A stretch of 43,723 nucleotides of DNA from Chloroflexota bacterium (GCA_030602375.1 JAUVZV010000003.1:1-43723); one strand, 5' to 3'; shown: positions 1 through 9,076, counted from the first letter of the stretch. The notes: generated by a model not told the origin, from the letters alone. Numbers and translations: made by a program.

Positions 1-188
1 CACCAGACCTCAGTCAAGCGAACCAGCTTACTCGGTCGTTCTGGAACATCCAATACCTTCCAGGTAAGGTACTTTCTAACCCCTGGCATCTGCTTAACCT
101 CGTGGACATGCTTCCCCATATACCACTCTTCCCCTTCCTCAACAGAGACACCATCAGGATAGCGGAAAAGCCAAATATCCCTTACCAT
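1..188 (-). CDS. EthD-like dimeric alpha/beta-barrel protein, 3' part cut by window edge
   Basis: This gene is too short for the ORF track. The minus strand opens with ATG at 188 and runs off the left edge after 62 codons. A clear Shine-Dalgarno GGAGG lies at 196-200, eight bases upstream. The translation starts MVRDIWLFRYPDGVS and contains a YMGKHVHEVKQMPGVRKY segment. A long-side-chain and His-rich strand followed by PGxRxY is typical of EthD or other dimeric ferredoxin-like (alpha/beta-barrel) proteins of about 100 residues. The substrate cannot be told from this fragment. It is divergent from the DUF3795 gene. The family assignment is moderate; the existence of the gene is well supported by the RBS and the open frame. 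Confidence 0.6.
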   Translation of the reverse strand, partial: MVRDIWLFRYPDGVSVEEGEEWYMGKHVHEVKQMPGVRKYLTWKVLDVPERPSKLVRLTEVW

Positions 189-315
189 TTATAAACCTCC
201 TTAATTTGATTTTATTTACTTGCTACTAACTTAGCACTATATCATAAACTAAAACTACAAGTAATTCCCCTTTAAGCCCAGAGAATAAGATTCATGCTAG
301 AAGGCTTGGCAGATA

Positions 316-345
316 TTGTAGGATGAGAAAGTGAAATGCTATCAT
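316..345 (+). promoter_or_regulatory. Weak sigma70-like promoter for the DUF3795 gene
   Basis: A TTGTAG box (316-321) and a TATCAT box (340-345) are 18 bases apart. The -10 is a 5/6 match and the -35 is poor. The predicted start would fall inside the hexamer array at 346-373. This is inference from consensus only. Confidence 0.35.
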
Positions 346-373
346 AACTAAATAGATTAGTTATTTAAACTAA
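346..373. repeat. Alternating hexamer array AACTAA-N5-TTAGTT-N5-AACTAA
   Basis: Three copies of the same hexamer sit in alternating orientation with exactly five bases between them, so adjacent sites are 11 bp (about one helical turn) apart. The array ends five bases before the Shine-Dalgarno AAAGGAG (378-384) of the DUF3795 gene and starts right after its putative -10. Any two neighbours form a perfect inverted repeat. It could be an operator array or, in RNA, two mutually exclusive hairpins. Another AACTAA lies at 247-252. Confidence 0.5.
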
Positions 374-387
374 CCATAAAGGAGCAA

Positions 388-834
388 ATGATGACAAATA
401 AGGATAAACTGGATATGGTATCCCCCTGTGGCTATTACTGTTATGGCTGCCCTCTTTATCCGAACACTACCTGTACTGATGAGGTTGTAATTGATAATAT
501 GGCTAAACGGGCAAATGCTTCGATTAAGAATCTACCAGTCTGTAAGGGTTGCCGGGCAACGGATGGCAAACCCCGCGGTTCCCTTTGCCCAACCTATGAC
601 TGCTGTGTCAATAAAAGAGGGCTTGAGTTCTGCTATGAGTGCGAAGACTTCCCCTGCTTGAAACTAGCGCCTGTCAGCCACGGGGCAGCAGTGAGAACAC
701 ACAATAGCAAGATTTACAACCTGCTCATGCTAAAGAGGCTGGGCATCGACGCCTATATTGAGAAGGGCAATGATTGGTGGATACTCTACGCCAGAGGGAA
801 ACACCCGGTTGGAGGTGATGACGCCCAGATATAG
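388..834 (+). CDS. DUF3795 cysteine-rich protein
   Basis: This 148-residue protein has the cysteine pattern of the DUF3795 family. It shows SPCGYYCYGCPLY near residues 12-24, CKGCRA near 52, a second pair around 67-74 and a CYECEDFPC block at about 82-90. The spacing suggests metal or Fe-S binding, but no enzymatic role is established for the family. The start ATG at 388 follows AAAGGAG by three bases, and a second ATG is adjacent at 391. Length is normal for the family. It is a single-gene unit convergent with the SDR gene on the other strand. Family membership is confident; function is unknown. Confidence 0.8.
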   Translation: MMTNKDKLDMVSPCGYYCYGCPLYPNTTCTDEVVIDNMAKRANASIKNLPVCKGCRATDGKPRGSLCPTYDCCVNKRGLEFCYECEDFPCLKLAPVSHGAAVRTHNSKIYNLLMLKRLGIDAYIEKGNDWWILYARGKHPVGGDDAQI

Positions 835-869
835 TCTCGCCGGCACTACTTTACAATACAGGACTTTAA

Positions 870-1721
870 TTATCCCTGCTTGGGGGCTTTAGCTCCTAAC
901 CCCTTGAGCAGCTTCCTGACCGAGCAGAAACGACCGCCATCCAATAGCAGTGTCTCTCCAGTCATGTGGCTTGATGCCTTTGAAGCCAAATACAGGGCAG
1001 CAGTAGCAATCTCTTCCGGCTCAGCTATATGTTTTAGAGCGGTATTATCCTCTGCCTCAGCAGCAATTGATGGATTGGACCACAAAGCTTCAGAAAACTT
1101 TGTCCTCACAATTCCAGGGGCAATACCATTCACCCTGATATTGTACTGTCCCAATTCTTGTGCCAGAACCCGGGTGAGCATGATTACGCCGGCTTTACTG
1201 ATGGAGTAAACCCCAAGACCAACCGAGGGGCTAATACCAGCATCTGAGGCAACATTAATAATGACCCCCCCACCTTTATCTCGCATCAGTCCAGCCACCT
1301 TCTGACTCAGGAAGAAATAACCCTTAAGGTTAAGGCCCAGGGTAACATCCCAGGCTTTCTCATCAATATCAAATATCAAGCCGAATACTGGATTGGTGGC
1401 AGCATTGTTCACCAGAATATCAATATGTCCAAATTCACCAACTGCTTGGTCAACCAGGTTCTCAATTTCTGGAAGGTGGCGAACATTGGCCGCAACCGGC
1501 AAGGCTCGCCTGCCCAACTGAGATACTTCTTGAGCTACTGCCTCAAGGTCTGGGAGCTTGCGGCTGGCAAGTACTATATCGGCACCTGCCTCGGCTAAAC
1601 CAAGGGCAATAGCCCGACCAATGCCACGGCTTCCCCCAGTAACCAAGGCTACCTTGCCCGAGAGATAAAACCTATTTAGTAACGATTCCTTCCTTGGTGT
1701 CGCCTCAGACTGGCTGCACAT
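870..1721 (-). CDS. SDR family NAD(P)-dependent oxidoreductase (FabG-like)
   Basis: This 283-residue classical short-chain dehydrogenase carries the cofactor motif TGGSRGIGRA at about residues 28-37, the NNAA motif near 105, the catalytic Ser in INVASDAG and the active-site YSISK. It ends with the usual TGETLLLDGG. The family reduces ketones or oxidises secondary alcohols; the substrate cannot be inferred. The ATG at 1721 follows AAAGGGG by about eight bases. The N-terminal 20 residues before the first beta strand are longer than usual. It follows the small gene at 1775-2122 by 53 bases on the same strand, so the two may be cotranscribed. Confidence 0.85.
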   Translation of the reverse strand: MCSQSEATPRKESLLNRFYLSGKVALVTGGSRGIGRAIALGLAEAGADIVLASRKLPDLEAVAQEVSQLGRRALPVAANVRHLPEIENLVDQAVGEFGHIDILVNNAATNPVFGLIFDIDEKAWDVTLGLNLKGYFFLSQKVAGLMRDKGGGVIINVASDAGISPSVGLGVYSISKAGVIMLTRVLAQELGQYNIRVNGIAPGIVRTKFSEALWSNPSIAAEAEDNTALKHIAEPEEIATAALYLASKASSHMTGETLLLDGGRFCSVRKLLKGLGAKAPKQG

Positions 1722-1774
1722 GTCTTTCCCCTTTCTTGAAATTTTAACCCTGGTTAAGCATTAGGCTATCTGGG

Positions 1775-2122
1775 TTAAGACTTTACCTCGTATGAGCCGA
1801 AGATAAACTCCAGGTCTTCTTCTAATGCAGAAATCTTATCCTTGGAGAAAAGCTTTTCATCTATATCAAGCATCAGCTTTATTTCACCTCTGGCTGAACC
1901 TACAATATGGGCTCTAACACACTCTTTTTGAGCCTCATCTGCCCTACCCTTACACTTGAAGGTCAGCGTGCCGCGGGAGATAAACGATGAGGAGTCGCTG
2001 GGTAACGAGTATGTCTCCATTGTAGCCTCATCTACGGTTGCCCCTTGCTTGGCCACAAAATCCTTCACCTCATCGTATAGCAACTCGGGCTTTAAATCTT
2101 TATATGTCTTTCTAATTTGCAT
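1775..2122 (-). CDS. Conserved-looking small hypothetical protein
   Basis: I do not recognise this 115-residue protein. It has alternating charged and hydrophobic segments and ends in an acidic helix (ISALEEDLEFIFG). The middle GTLTFKCKG...VRAHIVGSARGEIKLMLDI reads as beta strands, as in START-like or small ligand-binding folds, but that is only an impression. No signal peptide or membrane segment is visible. The ATG at 2122 has GGAGAG about nine bases upstream and a good promoter behind it. It is divergent from rpsB and upstream of the SDR gene. Confidence 0.6.
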   Translation of the reverse strand: MQIRKTYKDLKPELLYDEVKDFVAKQGATVDEATMETYSLPSDSSSFISRGTLTFKCKGRADEAQKECVRAHIVGSARGEIKLMLDIDEKLFSKDKISALEEDLEFIFGSYEVKS

Positions 2123-2163
2123 CTTTAGCTCTCCACATTTTCTCCTAGTTACTTCTTGTCTTT

Positions 2164-2192
2164 ATGATAAGGCTTGGCTCGTCTTTTGTAAA
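2164..2192 (-). promoter_or_regulatory. Promoter for the 1775-2122 gene
   Basis: Read on the minus strand, TTTACA (2192-2187) and TATCAT (2169-2164) are separated by 17 bases, 5/6 matches at both boxes. Seven-base inverted arms GTCTTTA (2158-2164) and TAAAGAC (2189-2195) bracket the promoter and could be an operator. Confidence 0.5.
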
Positions 2193-2253
2193 GACAAATA
2201 ACATCACCCCGTTTACCCTTTTAACTAAATGAAATCACCTGCCTTCCCATAAG

Positions 2254-2282
2254 TTGCTGCACACCAAGAGGTGTGTTATACT
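2254..2282 (+). promoter_or_regulatory. rpsB operon promoter with a palindrome in the spacer
   Basis: TTGCTG (2254-2259), 17 bases, then TATACT (2277-2282) form a good sigma70-type promoter. The spacer contains a perfect inverted repeat CACACC-AAGA-GGTGTG at 2260-2275. The ORF-track start at 2254 is this -35 box read as a TTG codon, so it cannot be the translation start. Confidence 0.65.
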
Positions 2283-2328
2283 ATTAAACCAGCTAACAGT
2301 AAAGGTTCAAAAGAAAGGGGTCTTAAAC

Positions 2329-3130
2329 TTGCCCAATACAACTACTATCAAGCAACTTCTAGAGGCTGGAGCTCACTTTGGGCATCAAACCAGTCGCTGG
2401 CATCCTCGTATGAAGAGCTATATTTATACCAAGCGCAATGGTATTCATATCATTGACCTAGAACAAACCGCCAGTATGCTGGATAAAGCCTGTGAATTTG
2501 TAAAACAAGTGGTAGCTGAGGGCAAATCAGTCCTCTTCGTCAGCACCAAAAAACAAGCCCAGGAGACTATTGGAGAAGAGGCCAAACGTTGTGAGATGTA
2601 TTATGTCAATCAACGCTGGTTAGGAGGAACACTGACCAACTTTGCTACCATACAAGCTCGCATTGACTATCTAGTCCGGCTGGAAGACCAGCAAGCGAGG
2701 GGGGATTTCAACCGTCTACCCAAGAAGGAAGCCATGAAACTTGAGAAACAAATAGTACACCTCAATCGGAATCTGGGTGGCATTAAGGAGATGACTGAGC
2801 TACCGGGTGCTTTATTTATCGTTGACCTTGTAAAAGAGAGGACTGCCTTAGCTGAAGCCAAACGCGTCGGAATACCAGTTATAGCCACGGTGGATACCAA
2901 TTGTAACCCTGATGATGTTGACTGCCCCATTCCCTCTAATGACGATGCCATAAGAACCATAAAACTCGTCTGCGGTAAAATCGCCGATGCCATCATCGAA
3001 GCCAAAACCGGTGAGGCTTTTGTCCCAGACGAAGGGGGGGAAGAGGAAAGCCCAGAACAGCCTAAAGCTGAGGTTACTAAAGATACCGAAACCCCTGCCC
3101 CTGACCAAGAAGTGGTAATGGAGGGGAAAA

Positions 3131-3150
<20 letters not shown>
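2329..3150 (+). CDS. rpsB: 30S ribosomal protein S2
   Basis: The protein is 273 residues from the TTG at 2329, which follows AAGAAAGGGG by eight bases. The track start at 2254 lies in the promoter. Typical S2 landmarks are present: [17 protein letters not shown] near the N-terminus, [19 protein letters not shown] and [15 protein letters not shown]2 binds late on the platform side of the 30S subunit. The last 30 residues are an acidic Glu/Pro-rich tail, which varies between lineages. The 3' end overlaps tsf by 20 bases, implying translational coupling. It is first gene of rpsB-tsf-pyrH-frr-cdsA. Confidence 0.95.
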
Positions 3151-4371
<1,221 letters not shown>

Positions 4372-4372
4372 A

Positions 4373-4930
4373 ATGGTTGATGAGACTTTACGCAGTGTTG
4401 AAAACAGAATGCAAAAGGCTGTTGAAGCCTTAAGGAAGCAATTAGCTGCCATTCGTACTGGACGCGCCAGCCCTGCCCTAGTTGAGCATATCAAGGTAGA
4501 ATACGCTGGTGTGCCGACACCACTGATTCAAATTGCCGGCATTTCAGTACCCGAAGCCAGGCTTATCATCATTCAACCCTGGGATAGAAGCAGTATCCAC
4601 AGTATTGAAAAGGCTATCTTAGCCTCCGACCTTGGACTAAACCCCTCAAGTGATGGCAATGTAATCCGTATCAACATCCCACCTCTTACTGAAGAGCGAC
4701 GCCAGGAGCTGATTAAAGTAGTACGAAAGAGGGTTGAAGAAGGGAAAATAGAGATACGCAACCTGAGGCGTGATGTCGTAAACAAGCTCAGAGAGCTGGA
4801 GAGGACCAAGGATATATCCCAGGACGAACACCAGCGGGCTCTGGAGCAACTGCAAAGGCTTACCGACAGCTTCATCACTAATACCGAACAGCTCAGGCAG
4901 GAGAAAGAAACCGAACTCATGGAGGTTTAG
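4373..4930 (+). CDS. frr: Ribosome recycling factor
   Basis: The protein is 185 residues, the usual length. It begins with the three-helix bundle segment (MQKAVEALRKQLAAIRTGRASPALVEHIKVEYAG) and carries the small beta domain, followed by the long helices containing LTEERRQELIKVVRKRVEEGK. With EF-G it splits the post-termination ribosome. The ATG at 4373 is one base after the pyrH stop codon, so translation is probably coupled. uppS, which often follows frr, is not present in the 72-base gap to cdsA. Confidence 0.96.
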   Translation: MVDETLRSVENRMQKAVEALRKQLAAIRTGRASPALVEHIKVEYAGVPTPLIQIAGISVPEARLIIIQPWDRSSIHSIEKAILASDLGLNPSSDGNVIRINIPPLTEERRQELIKVVRKRVEEGKIEIRNLRRDVVNKLRELERTKDISQDEHQRALEQLQRLTDSFITNTEQLRQEKETELMEV

Positions 4931-5002
4931 CAAGACTGGAGTATTTTGCTGCCTTAAACTAGGGCGCAAATTTATGACTGCCTTACCAGTTCGGCGACAG
5001 TC

Positions 5003-5818
5003 ATGCTTAAGAAAAGGGTTATAACTGCACTCTGCGGCATTCCCCTACTTATTGTTATCATCTATTTTGGGGAGCCATACTTCACCACTTTAGTTGCTAT
5101 CTGGGGACTTCTGGCTGTTCTTGAATTCTATAAGATTGTAAGTGCCTCCAAGGTACCACCGCTCACTTATCTGGGTTCAGTTTTCGTTCTACTGCTCATC
5201 CTCAGCCCTCACTATAAACTTATTTTCCCCCAAGTTGAATATGAACTCTTTATGCCATTCCTCCTGACCCTGATGGTTACACTATCTTTAACCTGGACTT
5301 TATTACGCCCCAAGAAAGAAGGGGCTTTTGTCGGCTGGGTATGGACGATAGCCGGCATTATATACATAGGTTGGTTACTGAGCCATTTCCCATCACTAAG
5401 AGGGCTTGAGGAGGGTAGAAACTGGGTGTTTCTTGCCTTTTTTATCACCTTTGCCTCCGATTCCACCGCTTTCCTGGTTGGTAGAAAGATAGGCAAGCAC
5501 CGTCTTGCCCCACGCATCAGCCCCAACAAAACCTGGGAGGGAGCCATTGCTGGGGTTTTGGCTGCTATCACCGTCAGCCTGATATTTATTCTACCTACAC
5601 CCTTAAAATTACCCCTTACCCCTTGGCAGGTGATGCTTTTGGGCTTACTGGTCAGTATTTTAGGTCAACTGGGTGACCTGGCGGAATCTTTGTTTAAACG
5701 CAATATGGGGGTAAAGGACTCGGGTAAACTCCTACCAGGACACGGCGGCTTTCTTGACCGAATGGACAGCGTTGTCTTTGCCGGCATAGTAGTATACTAC
5801 TGGGCTTTGTTTATCTAA
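5003..5818 (+). CDS. cdsA: Phosphatidate cytidylyltransferase
   Basis: This 271-residue polytopic membrane protein has about seven hydrophobic segments. The CTP-transferase signature is at the C-terminus: a SLFKRNMGVKDSGKLLPGHGG stretch leading into FLDRMDS. It makes CDP-diacylglycerol from phosphatidate and CTP, the entry point for phospholipids. The start at ATG 5003 gives MLKKRVITALCGIPLL, a normal first membrane helix. It is last in the rpsB operon, followed by a strong hairpin and then a gene on the opposite strand. Confidence 0.94.
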   Translation: MLKKRVITALCGIPLLIVIIYFGEPYFTTLVAIWGLLAVLEFYKIVSASKVPPLTYLGSVFVLLLILSPHYKLIFPQVEYELFMPFLLTLMVTLSLTWTLLRPKKEGAFVGWVWTIAGIIYIGWLLSHFPSLRGLEEGRNWVFLAFFITFASDSTAFLVGRKIGKHRLAPRISPNKTWEGAIAGVLAAITVSLIFILPTPLKLPLTPWQVMLLGLLVSILGQLGDLAESLFKRNMGVKDSGKLLPGHGGFLDRMDSVVFAGIVVYYWALFI

Positions 5819-5845
5819 TGACAGTTAGCTAACTCCCCCAAGGAT

Positions 5846-5870
5846 TTGTCCTGGACAAAAGTCCGGGCAA
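5846..5870 (+). terminator. Hairpin after cdsA, possible terminator
   Basis: CCTGGAC (5850-5856), an AAAA loop and GTCCGGG (5861-5867) give a seven-pair stem, extended by TTG/CAA with one bulged T. The following bases AATTTGTGG are only moderately U-rich, so intrinsic termination is uncertain. Placement at the end of the rpsB-cdsA unit fits. Confidence 0.4.
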
Positions 5871-5933
5871 TTTGTGGAATTATACGCCAAGATTTAAGAA
5901 GCCACCTTCAAGAGATCTGCCAAGAACATAACC

Positions 5934-5975
5934 ACTGGGCATGTGGAATGTAGTTACGACTTTGTGGAGAGGGAG
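5934..5975 (+). repeat. Imperfect direct repeat, left copy
   Basis: It begins ACTGGGCATGTGGAATG and recurs at 6692-6729 in the same orientation. The first 22 bases match at 20 positions, and the 3' ends both run into a purine-rich GGAG stretch. The two copies flank the methyltransferase gene. Confidence 0.65.
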
Positions 5976-5981
5976 GTGGCA

Positions 5982-6614
5982 CTAAAAAAGATAAAGTGAC
6001 GAGGCATTTGTTTCCTTTGCCTTCACTATTAATATGATTCCGCTCTTGAGGCACTCCCTTTTTTCCTCGAGCAGTTGGTGGTTTTCCAATATTTCATCCA
6101 GTCCACCCCGCTTGATATAGTCCTTGAAACCCCTAAAATGTTCTCTACCAGCAAGGACTTCTCTTGTCCTAACTAAATAGCCGTATAGATTCTTAGGTAA
6201 AGGAACTGCAAAATCAATGAATACCAAGGCGCCACCTTTCTTAACTACTCTTTTCATTTCAGATACTAGCCTATTTCGAGTTCCTATTTCCTTATCGTGC
6301 AATCCGAAAGATGCTGAAGCATAATCGAAGCAACCGTCTTTGAATGGCAGATTAGTTGCGTTTGCTTGTTGGAATGAAGCATTTCCTAAGCCCTGCTTTA
6401 TTCTCTTCTTTGCGGCTAATTCCAGCATATTCGAACTTAGGTCCACTCCGACAGCAATAATACCTCTTTTTGAATAATGGAACACTTGGTCCCCTGTTCC
6501 ACAGCAGACATCTAGAACTCTATCTCCAGCTTTCATTCCTGAAAACTCAGGAGTGTAAAGTCTGATGTCTCTTAATAAGGGGTCTATTACTGTTGCGTAG
6601 TTAAAGATAAACAT
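5982..6614 (-). CDS. Class I SAM-dependent methyltransferase (UbiE/Methyltransf_11 type)
   Basis: The 210-residue protein shows methyltransferase motif I (VLDVCCGTGDQ, about residues 33-43), the acidic ribose-binding residue in AVGVDLSSNMLELA, the motif around NATNLPF and a motif near GGALVFIDF. The C-terminal half has no recognised domain. UbiE-like sequences methylate quinones, but many relatives act on other small molecules, so the substrate is open. It lies inverted between cdsA and dxr, flanked by direct repeats at 5934-5975 and 6692-6729. Its codons look more A/T-rich than those of its neighbours. This suggests a later arrival. Confidence 0.8.
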   Translation of the reverse strand: MFIFNYATVIDPLLRDIRLYTPEFSGMKAGDRVLDVCCGTGDQVFHYSKRGIIAVGVDLSSNMLELAAKKRIKQGLGNASFQQANATNLPFKDGCFDYASASFGLHDKEIGTRNRLVSEMKRVVKKGGALVFIDFAVPLPKNLYGYLVRTREVLAGREHFRGFKDYIKRGGLDEILENHQLLEEKRECLKSGIILIVKAKETNASSLYLF

Positions 6615-6691
6615 AGCTCTAAATCATAGCATTTACCGACTTAGGCGTGAAACTATATATGTAACGGAGCCGCTGTTACCAGAATCACATT

Positions 6692-6729
6692 ACTGGGCGT
6701 GTGGTATGTAGTTGGGATTTTGGAGGGAG
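6692..6729 (+). repeat. Imperfect direct repeat, right copy
   Basis: It begins ACTGGGCGTGTGGTATG and matches the copy at 5934-5975, with a few small gaps after base 22. The bases just before each copy (AGAACATAACC and AGAATCACATT) are also similar, so the unit may be longer than marked. Confidence 0.65.
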
Positions 6730-6758
6730 AAATGGAATTGAACTTAATGGACTAAAGT

Positions 6759-6860
6759 TTAGTTCTCTCTTACAACATTGTCAATACCCCACCTTTCCTT
6801 CAACAGTTTCTCCAGATGTGGCTTAGCTCCATTAATGGCGTTAGTACTAGGTTTGTTGTA
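6759..6860 (-). pseudogene. Possible remnant of a protein-coding 3' end
   Basis: The minus strand has 33 open codons reading ...NAINGAKPHLEKLLKERWGI and ending NVVREN before TAA at 6761-6759. An in-frame TGA lies directly upstream. The composition is protein-like (amphipathic, Lys/Leu-rich), but there is no start codon or RBS. I do not recognise the family. It may be the tail of a gene destroyed when the methyltransferase region was inserted. Confidence 0.3.
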
Positions 6861-6874
6861 TCATAGTAGGTAAT

Positions 6875-8017
6875 ATGGAGGGGAAGAAAAGGAATTTAGC
6901 TATTCTCGGTTCAACCGGTTCTATAGGCAAGCAAACCCTCCAGGTAGTCCGTGCCCTACCCGACCGCTTTCGTATCCTCGGGCTAGCCGCCGGCACCAAC
7001 ACCACTCTTTTGGCAAAACAGATTAATGAATTCAGGCCAAGATTTGTCTCCAGTCAGGATAGAAGGTTAAAGTCCAGTTTAGCTGAAACCGGGGGTGAGC
7101 TTCTATCCCCGGAAGAAATAGCCAGCCACCCTGAAGTAGATGCCGTTATTATTGCTACTTCAGGAAAGGCAGGGCTTTCTCCTACTTTAGCTGCCATAAG
7201 AGCCGGTAAGTGCATTGCCTTAGCCAATAAAGAGACTCTGGTTATGGCTGGTGAGATTATTATGAGTGAGGTGCGGAAAAACGCCGCCCAAATTTTACCC
7301 CTTGACAGCGAGCACAGCGCCATCTGGCAATGCCTAAATGGTGAAAGACAAAAGCCAGCCAAACTTATCCTGACCGCCTCAGGGGGACCTTTTCTTCATT
7401 ACCCGGCAGAACAGTTAACAAGGGTTACCCCAAGAGAGGCCCTCAAACACCCGTCGTGGCGGATGGGGAGAAGGGTTACTATTGACTCAGCTACCCTGAT
7501 GAACAAAGGGCTTGAGGTTATTGAAGCCCACTGGCTATTTGATATGCCTTTTGAGAATATTAAAATTTTAATTCATCCCCAGAGCATCATCCACTCCATG
7601 GTGGAGTTTCAAGACGGTTCAATTAAAGCGCAACTGAGTTGCCCTGACATGCGACTGCCTATCCAATATGCCCTTTCTTACCCAGAGCGTCTGCCCAACC
7701 CTCAACTCCCGAGGATTAGCTGGGATAAGATTAAGAGCCTGAGTTTTGAGGAGCCTGACTATGACAGCTTCCCCTGCTTAAAACTGGCTATTAAGGCTGG
7801 GGAAAATGGAGGAACCTACCCGGCAGTACTTTGTGCTGCCGATGAGGTGGCAGTTGAGTTATTCCTGTCGGGGCATATCGGATTTGTTGGTATCGCAAGT
7901 CTGGTTAAGCGAGTTTTAGACCAGCATAAAACCCAGGCTCACCCAAGCCTTGAAGAAATTATGGCTGCCGACAATTGGGCCAGAGAGGCAACCTTAAAAC
8001 TGGCAGGAGAAAAATAG
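6875..8017 (+). CDS. dxr: 1-deoxy-D-xylulose 5-phosphate reductoisomerase
   Basis: The 380-residue enzyme is the second step of the MEP isoprenoid pathway, converting DXP to MEP with NADPH. It has the Rossmann motif LAILGSTGSIGKQTL, the ANKETLVMAG segment, the metal-binding LPLDSEHSAIWQ, the flexible loop motif SGGPF and the substrate-binding TIDSATLMNKGLEVIEAHWLF region. Length is normal. The ATG at 6875 has only a weak upstream purine stretch. It leads dxr-rseP-ispG, separated from rseP by three bases. Because an inverted gene separates it from cdsA, it needs its own promoter; TATCAT at 6859-6864 is a possible -10. Confidence 0.96.
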   Translation: MEGKKRNLAILGSTGSIGKQTLQVVRALPDRFRILGLAAGTNTTLLAKQINEFRPRFVSSQDRRLKSSLAETGGELLSPEEIASHPEVDAVIIATSGKAGLSPTLAAIRAGKCIALANKETLVMAGEIIMSEVRKNAAQILPLDSEHSAIWQCLNGERQKPAKLILTASGGPFLHYPAEQLTRVTPREALKHPSWRMGRRVTIDSATLMNKGLEVIEAHWLFDMPFENIKILIHPQSIIHSMVEFQDGSIKAQLSCPDMRLPIQYALSYPERLPNPQLPRISWDKIKSLSFEEPDYDSFPCLKLAIKAGENGGTYPAVLCAADEVAVELFLSGHIGFVGIASLVKRVLDQHKTQAHPSLEEIMAADNWAREATLKLAGEK

Positions 8018-8020
8018 AGC

Positions 8021-9076
8021 ATGCTAATTACAATATTCTCTTTTATTGCCGTGATACTGGTAATTGTGCTGGCTCATGAACTCGGGCACTTTATTACCGC
8101 CAAAGCCTTCGGGGTAACGGTAAGTGAATTCGGCCTGGGCTTCCCGCCACGGCTCATAGCAATCAAGCGAGGCGAAACAAAATATTCACTTAATGCCTTG
8201 CCCATTGGCGGTTTTGTGAAATTGTCTGGTGAGGAAGACCCAAAGATGCCAGGGGGTTTAGCTGGAAAGAGCAGAGGGGTTAGGTTACTAATTCTCAGCG
8301 CCGGCTCGCTAATGAACCTGCTGTTGCCGGTTCTTTTATTCTCAATTGCTTTTATGATACCTCATAACCTAGCAGTGGGACAGGTGGTGGTGGAAGAGGT
8401 AGCGCCGAATTCCCCCGCCGATAGAGCCGGCATCAAAACCGGGGATACTCTTCTCAGTATCAATGGGAAACCGGTACAAAATCTAGGAGACCTGCGCTAC
8501 ATCCACCTCAACCTGGGCAAGGAAACTAGTATCTTAATTCAGCATAGCGACCTGACTAAAGAGGAAATTCAAGTAGTACCCCGATGGCGCCCCCCAGAAG
8601 GTGAGGGTGCAATTGGTGTTGCGATTAGTCTCCAGGAACCAACAATCGTGCGCCAGTCAGAACCATTCTGGAAAGCAATACCGATGGGGGTAAAGGAATG
8701 TATCGAGACCCTGGCTTTATTTAAGAATATAGCCATTAGCCTTGTTATCAGCGGCACAGCATCTCCAGTGGTAGGTCCAGTGGGTATTGCTCAGATAACC
8801 GGAGAGGTAGCTAAATCGGGGCTTACACCGCTTTTACAATTTGCTGCTTTCTTAAGCATTAACTTGGGTATAATCAATCTTTTGCCCCTCCCTGCCCTTG
8901 ATGGCGGTAGGATTGCCTTCGTTTGTTTAGAGTTACTCAGAGGAGGTAGGCGCATCTCAGTAAGGACAGAAAGACTGGTGCACACCATCGGCTTTTTCAT
9001 GCTGATAGGGTTAATCCTTATCATCACCTACCAGGATATTATTCGCATCATAAGTGGAGAGAGCCTTTTGCCATGA
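8021..9076 (+). CDS. rseP: Site-2 intramembrane metalloprotease RseP/RIP family
   Basis: The 351-residue membrane protein has the zinc-binding HELGH at about residue 20 in the first transmembrane helix and the second metal motif NLLPLPALDGGR near the C-terminus. Between them is one PDZ domain (about 120-200, AGIKTGDTLLSINGKPV). The family cuts transmembrane substrates such as anti-sigma factors or signal peptide remnants. Only one PDZ is visible, as in Gram-positive homologues; Escherichia coli RseP has two. It sits between dxr and ispG and overlaps ispG by four bases (ATGA). Confidence 0.92.
   Translation: MLITIFSFIAVILVIVLAHELGHFITAKAFGVTVSEFGLGFPPRLIAIKRGETKYSLNALPIGGFVKLSGEEDPKMPGGLAGKSRGVRLLILSAGSLMNLLLPVLLFSIAFMIPHNLAVGQVVVEEVAPNSPADRAGIKTGDTLLSINGKPVQNLGDLRYIHLNLGKETSILIQHSDLTKEEIQVVPRWRPPEGEGAIGVAISLQEPTIVRQSEPFWKAIPMGVKECIETLALFKNIAISLVISGTASPVVGPVGIAQITGEVAKSGLTPLLQFAAFLSINLGIINLLPLPALDGGRIAFVCLELLRGGRRISVRTERLVHTIGFFMLIGLILIITYQDIIRIISGESLLP

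Noticed and set aside
2254-2328. Upstream TTG start for rpsB in the ORF track
   Set aside because: The TTG is the -35 box of a well-formed promoter, and the first 25 residues are unlike S2; TTG 2329 has an RBS and the correct N-terminus.
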